Of a stretch of DNA of 64,000 nt, positions 8,901 through 19,500 are shown in pieces. Source of the stretch: Lewinellaceae bacterium. GTDB lineage: Bacteria > Bacteroidota > Bacteroidia > Chitinophagales > Saprospiraceae. The position numbers and the translations under genes are program-made. The stretch is from assembly GCA_020636275.1 (NCBI GenBank), contig JACJYD010000006.1:124001-188000 (forward strand). Reading direction: 5' to 3'. The notes under the pieces were generated by a model. That model was not told the DNA's origin. It did no database searches and saw only the letters and a program-made list of their open reading frames with translations. Numbering within the stretch: the first letter of the stretch is position 1; each line of letters opens with the position of its first letter.

Positions 8901-11900
8901 CGTATTCGTCGAATTGATCGTCACCTCCGCCGGCTCGTTCACCGGCGGCTCGTTCACCGTCACCGTCGCCGTCCCGCTGATCAGCCCGTCGCAATGCTCG
9001 TCGTTCATCGCCGTGATCGTGTACGTCGCCGTCGCCTGCGGCGACAACACCGTATAGTTGTATGTCGTCGAGTTGATCCCCGTTATCGTCTCCGTCGTCG
9101 TCCCGTTCGTGATCTCCAGCGTCCACGGCGCATCTCCCGTCAACTGGACCGGTAACACCGCATTGTCTCCAATGCAGATCTCCTGCGTCCCTCCCAGCGT
9201 CGCCGTCGGCACCGCGTAGAACGTCACCGGTGTGCCCGGCGCTACCGCCAGACACGGATCCACCTGATCGTTCACACTCCCCGTCCCGTCATCACTCCCC
9301 ACGATCGCCGATATGTAGTACACCACTCCATAGCTCATCGTACTCCCGTCAAAACTGAACGTCGGCGTATCCGACCTCGCCAGGATCGGGTATTCGATCG
9401 CATTGCCGCTGCCCGTGTGCAGCACAAACTCCAGCACGTCGTCCCCGTCAAAGTTCTGTCCCACCGCGTTGTATGTCGCCGTCACCGGTCCATCCCCACA
9501 CTCCTCGATCGCGTTGAGGTCCATCTCCCCGACTCCCGATGTGCATGCACAATCCACCGGCTCCGTCGTCTGCACATTGATCACATTGCAACTGTTTATA
9601 TCCGCTACCTGGAACGAGTACGTGCTCCCCGCCGCGATCGGATTGCTCTCGAACATCGCCGGGTTGCTTCCCGTCAAGGTTCCCGAACCCACCGGCAACA
9701 CCGTATACGTCGTCCCGTCTCCTCCGCTGATCTCAAAGCTCACCACAAACTGCGTATTGGTCGAGTTGCACGCCGTGGCCACATTCGTCACCACCACATC
9801 CTGGTTCACCGACACCGCCGCACTCCCGCTCGCCGTGCCCACACAGTTCCCGTTCGACACCGCCGTCAGCGTGTACGTCGTCGTCAAGGCCGGCATCACC
9901 GTTATCGTGTACGGGTTGGCGTTGATCCCGTTGACCGTCTGCACCAATGCCCCGTTGTCATAGCTGATACTGTACGGACCCGGGCCCGTGAACGTCACCG
10001 TCAGGCTCGTCGCATCCCCCACGCAGATCGTCGCATCGCCACTCATTACTCCCGTCGGCTCTTCGTAGAACACCACCGGCGTGCCCTGCGCCACCGCCAG
10101 ACACGGATCGTTCAGGTCCACCACACCGCCGCCCAGGTCGTTGCCCACAACCGCCGAAATGTAGTACGTCTGTCCGTACACCATCCCCGCTACGGCATCG
10201 TAGCAGAACGTCGGCACCCCGCTGCGCGCGATCTCGTTTATGATCGTCACCCCACTGCCCTGGTGCAGAATGAACTGCAGCACGTCGTCCCCGTCAAAGG
10301 CTTCCCCCGTCGGGTCATAGCTCGCCGTGATGCAGGCTCCGGCCCCACAGGCCGTCAATTCCGTCGGATCCAGGTCTCCCACCGCCGAGGTACAGTCGCA
10401 CAGCACCTGCACGTTTTCCACCGTCACCGGGTTGCAACCGTTCGCATCGTCCACCGTGAAGCTGTAGCCATCCCCGTTCGGGATCTCTGCACTGGTGTAC
10501 ACATACGGCGGACCCGCCGATATCCCCGCATTGCTCCCGTTCACCGTATAGCTCGCCGGGGCTCCTCCGTTGATCGTGAAGCTCACCGTGTAGCCCGTGT
10601 TCGTCGCATTGCATTCCACCTGGATGTTCGACACCGTCGGCGCCGTGTTCACCGTCACCACCGAACTGCCCGATCCCACTTCCACACATCCGTTCGCGTC
10701 CGTCACCGTGGCGATCCCGTAGGTACCCCCCTGGCATGCCTGGTAGGTGTACGGGTTGTCCGTAATCCCCGTGATCGGCGCCTGCACGTTGCCGTTCAGC
10801 AGCAACTCCACACTCCACGGCGGCGTGCCCGTCATCAGAATGGTCAGCGACACGCAATCCCCGCTGCCCTGGCAGATCGATCCGTTCCCGCTCAGCACCG
10901 CGCTGGGAAGCGGGTTCTCCGTGATCGTCGCACTGCCCGACACCAGGCCCGGACACGGCGCTATGTTGTCCAGGCTCACCAACGTGTAGTCGCCCGGTAT
11001 GTCTGTGGTCAATATGTATGGGTCCGTCGTCACCCCTACCAGGGTCGGTTGCGGCACCCCGTTGATCGCATAGGTGATATCCCACGGCGCCGTGCCCGTC
11101 AGGTCGATCGTCAGATCGATCGTCTCCCCGCTGCCCGCACAGAAATCCCCGCCGCCGCTCAGCACCGCTGTGGGCGCATCGTTCACCGTCACCGCAAAGC
11201 AGCTCTGCGGGCTCTGTCCGCAGGCGTTGACCGCCCGGACGCATACGTTGCCGTTGTTCGAGCCCGTCCAGTCGATCGTGATGCTGTTCGTCCCCGCTCC
11301 TGCCGTGATCGTCGCGCCTGCTGGTACCGTCCAGTTGTAGCTCGTCGCGTTCGGGTCCGCTGCTACGCTGTAGGTAGCGATCTCCCCGTCGCACACCGAT
11401 GCGATCCCCGTGATCGTGGGTTGCGCCGGTACATTCAGCACCGTGAAGCTCAGACAGGTCTGGGCGCTCGTGCCGCAAGGGTTCGTCCCCGTTACGCAGA
11501 TCTGTCCGTCTGAAGCCCCCGAAAAGTCCACTTCCAAACTATCGCCCAGATCGGTAAAGGAAGCGTTCCCGCCGACCGTCCAGTTGTAACTGGCCGTATT
11601 CGGATCGACCGGATCGAGGTAGTAGTATAATACATCTCCCTCACACACACTTGTCGGACCCACCAGGACCGGTACGAGGGGCCCAAGGCCCACGTTGATC
11701 GTCAGGCAGACCTGGGTGCTCGCCCCACAGGCGTTGTTCGCCGTCACGCAGACAGACCCCTGGCCCGCGGTAGTCCAGGTCACCGTAGCCGTGTTGCCGG
11801 TATTGGTGAAGGTTCCGCCCGTCACCGTCCAGGTGTATCCCGTTGGCGCCGGACCGGAAGACGAGGGGGTGGCCGTATAGGTCGACACCGCGTTGGTACA

Positions 11901-13286
11901 GGGACTCAGGGGGCCTGTTAGTGTAGGGGGATTCGGTACCGCTGTATTCTGGATCACCGTCACCGAAGCCATGTCGGTACAGGTGACCCCCATAAAGGTT
12001 TGTGTTACCGTCAGGGTATAGGTTCCCGGCGCGTTGACCGTCGGGGTCAGGGTATTGCCACCGCTCACGATCCCCGGCCCTGTCCACGAGTAGGTCAGCA
12101 CCGCATTGGAAGAAGCGGGAGTGGTGGTCGATCCCGTCGCGTTTAATTGTATGGTAGCACCGGAGCCGCAACCCAGCACCGGCGGCGGGTTGATCACCGC
12201 ATCGGCCTGCATGACCAGCAGGATCAGCGTCACCACGCTGTCGCAGCCGTTGGCGGCCGTCAGGGTCACCGGGTATCCGCCCGTTTGGGTGTAGGTGCCC
12301 CCGGCGAAGTTATAGCTTTGTCCCTGACAGATCACCGCTTGTAATGGCGGCATCACGATCGGCGGAATGGCCGTTGCGATACAAATTACAGTACTATCAC
12401 AACCCAGCCAGGAGTCGTAGACAAATTGCTGTTGCCCGGGGCTGGTAAAGGTATGTCCTTCACAGGTCCAGGTATCACCGAAGCAGAAGGTGATATTGTG
12501 GAAGGTCGGGGGGATCGGGGTGGAAACGATCACCATGCAAACAGGAGGCCCGGTGGTACAGGAGGTCGGCGTGACACACAACTGAGTCGTTCCCGGCGCC
12601 GTAAAAGTTATGGTGATCGTGCTATTCCCATTGTTGCTGATCACCCCGATCGGCGGAGTTAAGGTCCAGTCATAATCCGTGATCCCAAAGCTTTCCGGCA
12701 CTGAGTAGGAAACGATTGCTCCCGGACATACGTTGGCAGGCCCGGTGATATTCCCGTTAATGAAGGGAGGGGGGAGGTCTGCGATACTCCCCTGTACCAC
12801 ATCAATGGTAAAATCGCAAATATCCATGCTGAACCCATCGATCATTACATAGTATTCCTCTCCCGGAATAAGGTTGTTTGCGGTAATAGTGATCGGAATG
12901 GGCACTCCCGGGCTTTCGCAATTGGAAACCGAGGTGTAGTTGATGCAGTCGGTGGTCTGGTACATATGGGCTTGCAGGCCTTGTCCGTTCCAGGAGCAGT
13001 TCTGAGGGCTTATGAGCAAAGACAATACTTGCGTATTGGCCACAAACCGAAAGAACTGAAAGTTCTGGCATCCGGAGCAAAAGGGTGGCGGGCAGAGACC
13101 GACGCCGGTATTTCCAGTTGCAGAACAATACCCATCCAAATCATCATTGGAGCAAAAAAGCGGGGCATTCTGACATGCCTGTGGCCCTGTGCTGAGCGGG
13201 AAGGGTACGTTACACTGCCCATAAACCCGCTGAGATTGCATCAAAAAAAGGATGGGAAACAATAGGTAAGGTACATACTTGCACAT
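5979..13286 (-). CDS. Array gene A: giant secreted modular protein, T9SS type B sorting domain
   Basis: Predicted surface or secreted adhesin-like protein of 2435 residues. Residues 1-23 are a signal peptide. A Cys-rich head (24-168) is followed by a PKD-like repeat (about 171-256), two short repeats ending in GCDS (257-360), an Ig-like domain (361-447) and three PKD-like (PKD_6-type) repeats (447-700). A module of about 280 residues then repeats four times, starting near residues 964, 1247, 1527 and 1802 (C-x-C, then G-x-x-D, FDGDD, YYIS, DPCLxVA). A SprB-like repeat lies near 2180 (GGKPPYMFSLNGG), and the last 97 residues are the gliding-motility type C-terminal domain (VPNIFSPNDDGQNDVFF, FNRWGESVF), the type B T9SS signal. 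Residues of about 305-1712 fall in the DNA block shared with B, C and D. No catalytic motif is seen. The head resembles those of C and D. Confidence 0.9.
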   Translation of the reverse strand: MCKYVPYLLFPILFLMQSQRVYGQCNVPFPLSTGPQACQNAPLFCSNDDLDGYCSATGNTGVGLCPPPFCSGCQNFQFFRFVANTQVLSLLISPQNCSWNGQGLQAHMYQTTDCINYTSVSNCESPGVPIPITITANNLIPGEEYYVMIDGFSMDICDFTIDVVQGSIADLPPPFINGNITGPANVCPGAIVSYSVPESFGITDYDWTLTPPIGVISNNGNSTITITFTAPGTTQLCVTPTSCTTGPPVCMVIVSTPIPPTFHNITFCFGDTWTCEGHTFTSPGQQQFVYDSWLGCDSTVICIATAIPPIVMPPLQAVICQGQSYNFAGGTYTQTGGYPVTLTAANGCDSVVTLILLVMQADAVINPPPVLGCGSGATIQLNATGSTTTPASSNAVLTYSWTGPGIVSGGNTLTPTVNAPGTYTLTVTQTFMGVTCTDMASVTVIQNTAVPNPPTLTGPLSPCTNAVSTYTATPSSSGPAPTGYTWTVTGGTFTNTGNTATVTWTTAGQGSVCVTANNACGASTQVCLTINVGLGPLVPVLVGPTSVCEGDVLYYYLDPVDPNTASYNWTVGGNASFTDLGDSLEVDFSGASDGQICVTGTNPCGTSAQTCLSFTVLNVPAQPTITGIASVCDGEIATYSVAADPNATSYNWTVPAGATITAGAGTNSITIDWTGSNNGNVCVRAVNACGQSPQSCFAVTVNDAPTAVLSGGGDFCAGSGETIDLTIDLTGTAPWDITYAINGVPQPTLVGVTTDPYILTTDIPGDYTLVSLDNIAPCPGLVSGSATITENPLPSAVLSGNGSICQGSGDCVSLTILMTGTPPWSVELLLNGNVQAPITGITDNPYTYQACQGGTYGIATVTDANGCVEVGSGSSVVTVNTAPTVSNIQVECNATNTGYTVSFTINGGAPASYTVNGSNAGISAGPPYVYTSAEIPNGDGYSFTVDDANGCNPVTVENVQVLCDCTSAVGDLDPTELTACGAGACITASYDPTGEAFDGDDVLQFILHQGSGVTIINEIARSGVPTFCYDAVAGMVYGQTYYISAVVGNDLGGGVVDLNDPCLAVAQGTPVVFYEEPTGVMSGDATICVGDATSLTVTFTGPGPYSISYDNGALVQTVNGINANPYTITVMPALTTTYTLTAVSNGNCVGTASGSAAVSVNQDVVVTNVATACNSTNTQFVVSFEISGGDGTTYTVLPVGSGTLTGSNPAMFESNPIAAGSTYSFQVADINSCNVINVQTTEPVDCACTSGVGEMDLNAIEECGDGPVTATYNAVGQNFDGDDVLEFVLHTGSGNAIEYPILARSDTPTFSFDGSTMSYGVVYYISAIVGSDDGTGSVNDQVDPCLAVAPGTPVTFYAVPTATLGGTQEICIGDNAVLPVQLTGDAPWTLEITNGTTTETITGINSTTYNYTVLSPQATATYTITAMNDEHCDGLISGTATVTVNEPPVNEPAEVTINSTNTGYVVCFKISGGVAPYTVTDGATVWTVDSVFCSNELPCGNGYYFEFDGANGCGPVIVTEPLVECACTTAGGELDPTPLEICGSGPAVVAYDATNQVLDGDDVVDFILHNGNNVPIMMSTTPSFAYSGLLSYGVTYYISARIGNNDGNGNVDPTDPCLVITPGTPVVFHQIPAASLMGGGDFCVGEDVQLEVTITGGVAPWDLTYTNTQGDEVTVTIPGSPYTITVNPSGTTLYSLVEVSDANCVGTNVSGIASFNEKDQPFGVNATVTPDPTYTFVTVCFTIVGGDPLTYSVTGGPGTITGNQFCSDPIPCGQDSYQYFLQDGYGCGIDTIQGPIVCECISSAGIMDQNVISLCEFESVSGQIAIATQFDANDVLEYVLHTGNSDVLGNILAINATPDFIYDPAIMDCGVTYYISSVVGDNDGTGMVDLTDDCLSVAVGTPVVFNCLPNVSFSGGGPICLGQSTTAFFSLGYGLYDVVINDGTQNITLTSIANSHPWVLSPVQTTTYTLVSVQNLTTGCVNSASGSITVTVNYPVFAGTADMPAEVCANELEVINLADLLIDEDGGGVWTETSVIPSVGGAFNAAAGTFNTAGQAPGTYKFRYFMDALAPCFDDYETVQVIIHALPVADAGESQILTCNTASVTIGGPGTSTGAEYAYEWILLGSPMVLGSSTNLTVDQPGIYQLTVVNIETGCHTIDQVSVVQDMDTPTLSLSVKDVSCFGYQDGAILVESVTGGKPPYMFSLNGGPYSNQQQFSGLSGGDFLISVEDANGCETQAFATVFEPEELTATLVTSLQPDPDGNYFLEWGGNLDLLVESSFPIAELDTIIWSPAEFVECNDVFCSSVTVAPQEGAIYSVTVNRGPCEASDQLRLLVRKPRRVFVPNIFSPNDDGQNDVFFIQAAYEVEKIRTLMVFNRWGESVFQAENFRPNDVEMGWNGDFRGRPAIEGVYTWYIEVEYIDGFVEMMEGSVSLVR
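8151..12363 (-). repeat. Shared core block, copy in gene A
   Basis: This stretch is near-identical to 23454-27666 in gene C (constant offset 15303). Its part 8151-11316 matches 15767-18932 in B (offset 7616) and its part from 8391 to about 12340 matches D (offset 23227). Line-by-line comparison shows only scattered substitutions and no indels over most of the length. Confidence 0.9.
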
Positions 13287-13594
13287 GGTAACACGTTTTG
13301 CTGATGAATAATGGTTACCTAAGCAATACCCCCCTTTATGAAGGAAGTTGTAGTCGTTAAAAAAAACGCTACCCCCGTCTTAACCTATAAGGTTACAAAA
13401 TTTTGCGGAAAAATTCCACAATTTCGCTATGAATAAAACAGAGGTCATTTCTCCGTATTTTGTAAACAAAGTATTATAAAGTCTGAATGTGCGGGCGGCG
13501 CCCGCACATTCAGATTTAGTAAAGTAATTTTTGTTACACTGTACTCAGTAATTTGTAATTCCCATGCCGCGATGCGGCACCCTATTTGTTTTCA
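13287..13594. other. Intergenic region between array genes A and B
   Basis: 308 bases without a supported gene. It holds a hairpin at 13482-13514, a small palindrome at 13565-13579 and an AT-rich stretch (13330-13480) that should contain the promoter of gene A. I could not pick a convincing -7 element on the minus strand. Confidence 0.6.
13482..13514 (-). terminator. Hairpin downstream of array gene B
   Basis: A perfect 14-bp stem (13482-13495 with 13501-13514) with a 5-base loop lies about 80 bases past the stop of gene B. There is no long T run on either side, so termination is plausible but not certain. Confidence 0.5.
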
Positions 13595-16500
13595 TTACCG
13601 GATCAGACTTACGTCACCCTTCAGGATCTCCACGTAGCCATCGACGTACTCCACCTCGACAAACCAGGTATATACCCCGGAATTAACGCGTTTTCCGCGG
13701 TAAGTACCATCCCAGCCGATGGAAATATCGTTGGGCTGGAAGTTGTCGGCACGGAAAACGGGTTCTCCCCAGCGGTTGAAGACCTGAAAGCTCCGGATCT
13801 GCTGAACCTGCTTGCCCGCCTGGATATAGAACACGTCGTTCTGTCCGTCGTAATTGGGCGAGAAGATATTGGGAATATAGACCGGGCGAGGGATCTTCAC
13901 GAGAAGCCGCAACTGATCGCTGGCCTCACAGGGACCCCGGGTCACCGTCACGATGACCATAGCGCTTTCCTGAGGAGCTAACGTGACCGAAGAGCAGAAC
14001 ACATCATTGCATTCGACCAAATTGGCCGGTGTCCAGATGATCGTATCCAGGTCGGCGATGGGGAAACTGCTCTGCAGCAGCAGGTCCAGTTCATCGCCCA
14101 ATTCGATGACGTAATTGCCTTCGTTATCCGGCTGGATGTTGGCGAGGAGATCGGCCGTCAATTCTTGTGGTTCCTCGAGATTGACCAATAACTGTGCCTC
14201 GCAACCATTGGCATCCTGAATGGAAATCTGGTAGTCGCCCCCGGCAAGGCCGGAAAACTGCTGCTGGTTGCTGAACGGAGCTCCATTTAAAGCAAACAAA
14301 TAAGGCGGTTTTCCTCCCGTCACCGATTCGATCAGGATCGCCCCGTCGGAAGTGCCGAAGCAACTTACCGGGTTTGTAGTGAATACGGCTGCCGGGGTTT
14401 CTATGCTCTGGATCACCGAAACCTGGTCTGAAGACGCACATCCCGTTTGGGTATTGGTGACCGTCAGCTGGTACGTTCCCATATCGCTGACGATGAGCGT
14501 TGCATCCGTTCCGATCACGGTGGACGAACCCACTATGGTCCATTCGTAACTGAAGGAAGCTCCTGATGAAGTTCCAGTCCCTCCAATCGTTACGCTTGGA
14601 TCGTTGCAGGTCAATTCCTGCTGCAGCCCCGCATCGGCCACCGGCAATGGGTGAATGATCACCGTGACGGTCTCCTGATCGTCCGTGCAAGGTGGAATAC
14701 CATCCATCAAATACCTGAACTTATAAGTGCCCGGCGTCTGACCAGTCGTGTTGAAGGTCCCGGCAGCCGCATTGAAGGCGCCACCGGCTGATGGAATGGC
14801 CGATGTTTCGGTCCAAACCCCTCCGGGATCTTCTCCCGTCAACAGGTCTGCCAGGATAACCACCTGGCCCTGCCCGGCACATTCTTCGATTGGGTCGGAT
14901 GCCGTTCCGGCAAATACCGGGCTATTGACGGTCACCGTAATGGATCCGGAAACCGCGTTGCTGCAACCCGTCGAATCCACGACTTCCACCAGGGAGTAAG
15001 TGGTCGTTTGCGAAGGCGATAACGTCCATTGGTAACCGTTTTCGATGTTATCCAGCGCGATATCCTGGGTCCCGTCGTTCAGCAGAACGGAATACGGACC
15101 ACCTCCGGTCAAGGCAAGAGAAGCCGTGGCGCTCTCCCCGTCACAGATCGGGCCGCCGCCTGTAATGGAAGCTGTAGGCAAACAATTGAAGACCACCGGC
15201 GTACCCGCCGCTACCGACAGGCAATTGTCCGTAAGGTCAACCATGCCCGTGCCGTCATCGTCGCCGACTACCGAGGAAATATAATAGGCTACGCTGCATT
15301 CCATGATAGCCGGATCGTAGGTAAATTCGGGCGTACTGTTTATGGCCAGGATCGTCCCCAGAGCTGTTCCGCTACCTGTATGCAATACGTACATCAAGGC
15401 ATCGTTACCGTCGAACTGGGTGGCCTGAGCAGGAAGGGCCGTTGCCGACTCAAATTCACACTGGGACAGGAGGTTCTGATCCATGATCCCGGCGCCGGAA
15501 ACACAGTTGCAGACAAAGGTGCCCTGCAGGGTATCCAGCCCACAACCATATCCGTCTTGTATGAAAAATTGGTAGGCCTGTACATCGCAAGGGATCGGAT
15601 CACTGCAGAACTGATTCCCCGTGATCGTACCCGGTCCACCCGTCACCGAATAGGTCAGGGGATCGCCGCCTACGATCGTGAAACACACCGTCACGAAAGA
15701 ATTGGATGGGTCTGGGGTAACTTGTATGTTCGCGCCAAATGGCTGATCCTGCTCTGTGAATGCTGCAATGCCGCTCACATTCGTGCCCACACAATTCGCA
15801 TCCGACACTTCCACCAATGAGTACAGGGTCGTTCCCGACGGGTTCACCGTGATCGTGTACGGACTGCCCGGGATGGTTACGGTCACCTCATCCCCCTGTG
15901 TATTCGTGTACGTCAGATCCCAGGGAGCTATCCCCCCGGTGATCGTCACTTCCAACTGCACATCCTCTCCCACACAGAAGTCGCCTCCGCCCGTCAGACT
16001 CGCTGCCGGGATCTGATGGAACACCACCGGCGTACCCGGTGTGATCACCAGACACGGATCTGCCGGGTCCACATTCCCGTTGCCGTCGTTGTTCCCGATC
16101 CGCGCTGAAATGTAATACGTCACTCCATAGGTCAACAATCCCGAGTACGCGAACGACGGCGTCGTGCTCATCATGATCGGCACATTGTCTCCATTGTGCA
16201 GTATGAAGTCCACCACGTCGTCTCCGTCCAGCACCTGGTTCGTCGCATCGTAGGCCACCACCGCCGGGCCCGATCCGCAGATCTCCAGCGGCGTCGGATC
16301 CAACTCCCCGCCTGCCGTCGTGCATGCACACTCCACCAGCGGCTCCGTCACGATCACCGGCCCACATCCGTTCGCTCCGTCAAACTCGAAGTAGTACCCG
16401 TTCCCGCACGGCAGCTCATTGCTGCAGAACACCGAGTCCACCGTCCACACCGTCGCTCCGTCTGTCACCGTATACGGCGCAACCCCTCCGCTTATCTTGA

Positions 16501-19500
16501 AGCATACCACATAGCCCGTATTCGTCGAATTGATCGTCACCTCCGCCGGCTCGTTCACCGGCGGCTCGTTCACCGTCACCGTCGCCGTCCCGCTGATCAG
16601 CCCGTCGCAATGCTCGTCGTTCATCGCCGTGATCGTGTACGTCGCCGTCGCCTGCGGCGACAACACCGTATAGTTGTATGTCGTCGAGTTGATCCCCGTT
16701 ATCGTCTCCGTCGTCGTCCCGTTCGAGATCTCCAGCGTCCACGGCGCATCTCCCGTCAACTGGACCGGTAACACCGCATTGTCTCCAATGCAGATCTCCT
16801 GCGTCCCTCCCAGCGTCGCCGTCGGCACCGCGTAGAACGTCACCGGTGTGCCCGGCGCTACCGCCAGACACGGATCCACCTGATCGTTCACACTCCCCGT
16901 CCCGTCATCACTCCCCACGATCGCCGATATGTAGTACACCACTCCATAGCTCATCGTACTCCCGTCAAAACTGAACGTCGGCGTATCCGACCTCGCCAGG
17001 ATCGGGTATTCGATCGCATTGCCGCTGCCCGTGTGCAGCACAAACTCCAGCACGTCGTCCCCGTCAAAGTTCTGTCCCACCGCGTTGTATGTCGCCGTCA
17101 CCGGTCCATCCCCACACTCCTCGATCGCGTTGAGGTCCATCTCCCCGACTCCCGATGTGCATGCACAATCCACCGGCTCCGTCGTCTGCACATTGATCAC
17201 ATTGCAACTGTTTATATCCGCTACCTGGAACGAGTACGTGCTCCCCGCCGCGATCGGATTGCTCTCGAACATCGCCGGGTTGCTTCCCGTCAAGGTTCCC
17301 GAACCCACCGGCAACACCGTATACGTCGTCCCGTCTCCTCCGCTGATCTCAAAGCTCACCACAAACTGCGTATTGGTCGAGTTGCACGCCGTGGCCACAT
17401 TCGTCACCACCACATCCTGGTTCACCGACACCGCCGCACTCCCGCTCGCCGTGCCCACACAGTTCCCGTTCGACACCGCCGTCAGCGTGTACGTCGTCGT
17501 CAAGGCCGGCATCACCGTTATCGTGTACGGGTTGGCGTTGATCCCGTTGACCGTCTGCACCAATGCCCCGTTGTCATAGCTGATACTGTACGGACCCGGG
17601 CCCGTGAACGTCACCGTCAGGCTCGTCGCATCCCCCACGCAGATCGTCGCATCGCCACTCATTACTCCCGTCGGCTCTTCGTAGAACACCACCGGCGTGC
17701 CCTGCGCCACCGCCAGACACGGATCGTTCAGGTCCACCACACCGCCGCCCAGGTCGTTGCCCACAACCGCCGAAATGTAGTACGTCTGTCCGTACACCAT
17801 CCCCGCTACGGCATCGTAGCAGAACGTCGGCACCCCGCTGCGCGCGATCTCGTTTATGATCGTCACCCCACTGCCCTGGTGCAGAATGAACTGCAGCACG
17901 TCGTCCCCGTCAAAGGCTTCCCCCGTCGGGTCATAGCTCGCCGTGATGCAGGCTCCGGCCCCACAGGCCGTCAATTCCGTCGGATCCAGGTCTCCCACCG
18001 CCGAGGTACAGTCGCACAGCACCTGCACGTTTTCCACCGTCACCGGGTTGCAACCGTTCGCATCGTCCACCGTGAAGCTGTAGCCATCCCCGTTCGGGAT
18101 CTCCGCACTGGTGTACACATACGGCGGACCCGCCGATATCCCCGCATTACTCCCGTTCACCGTATAACTCGCCGGGGCTCCTCCGTTGATCGTAAAGCTC
18201 ACCGTGTAGCCCGTGTTCGTCGCATTGCATTCCACCTGGATGTTCGACACCGTCGGCGCCGTGTTCACCGTCACCACCGAACTGCCCGATCCCACTTCCA
18301 CACATCCGTTCGCGTCCGTCACCGTGGCGATCCCGTAGGTACCCCCCTGGCATGCCTGGTAGGTGTACGGGTTGTCCGTAATCCCCGTGATCGGCGCCTG
18401 CACGTTCCCGTTCAGCAGCAGCTCCACACTCCACGGCGGCGTGCCCGTCATCAGAATGGTCAGCGCCACACAATCCCCGCTGCCCTGGCAGATCGATCCG
18501 TTCCCGCTCAGCACCGCGCTGGGAAGCGGGTTCTCCGTGATCGTCGCACTGCCCGACACCAGGCCCGGACACGGCGCTATGTTGTCCAGGCTCACCAACG
18601 TGTAGTCGCCCGGTATGTCTGTGGTCAATATGTATGGGTCCGTCGTCACCCCCACAAGGGTCGGTTGCGGCACCCCGTTGATCGCATAGGTGATATCCCA
18701 CGGCGCCGTGCCCGTCAGGTCGATCGTCAGATCGATCGTCTCCCCGCTGCCCGCACAGAAATCCCCGCCGCCGCTCAGCACCGCTGTGGGCGCATCGTTC
18801 ACCGTCACCGCAAAGCAGCTCTGGGGGCTCTGTCCGCAGGCGTTGACCGCCCGGACGCATACGTTGCCGTTGTTCGAGCCCGTCCAGTCGATCGTGATGC
18901 TGTTCGTCCCCGCTCCTGCCGTGATCGTCGCGCCCGAAGGCACCGTCCAGTTGTAATTGGTCGCGTTGCTATCGGCAGCGACAGAATAGGTCGCAATTTC
19001 ACCATCACATACGGAAGCCGGCCCCGTGATCGTGGGCTGCGCCGGTACATTCAGCACCGTGATGTTCAGACAGGTCTGGGCGCTCGTGCCGCACGGGTTC
19101 ATCCCCGTTACGCAGATCTGCCCATCGGTCGCATCTGAAAAGTCCACTTCGATGCTATCGCCCAGATCGGTATAAGAAGCCCCGCCTCCGACCGTCCAGT
19201 TGTAGGAGATCACTGAAGAATCGGCGGGGTTGACCTGGTAATTAACCAGATCGCCCTCACAAACAACGAGAGGACCTTCCAGAACAGGCGGCGCCGGTGA
19301 AGCGCCCACCTGAATGGTCAGGCAGGCCGGGGTACTGGAGCCGCAAGCGTTATTTGCCGTAACACAAACCTGGGCTGTTCCTGTGGACACCCAGGACACA
19401 TTGATGGTATTTCCATTGTTGATAAAAGTATCATTGGTAACCGTCCAGGTATAACTGCTGGCGCCAGGTCCGGAGGATGAGGGCGTAACAGTGTAAGTGA

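Noticed and set aside
9403..9963. A 186-codon plus-strand frame, identical in all four array copies.
   Set aside because: The identity simply reflects DNA identity of the core. The real minus-strand frame has recognisable domains over the same bases.
9417..11513. A 698-codon open frame on the plus strand antisense to gene A, with counterparts at 17033-19138, 24720-26816 and 32644-34740.
   Set aside because: They are shadows of the core. ACG, GTG and GCG codons on the real strand read as CGT, CAC and CGC on the other, giving Arg/His-rich nonsense and few stops. No domain, signal peptide or promoter supports them.
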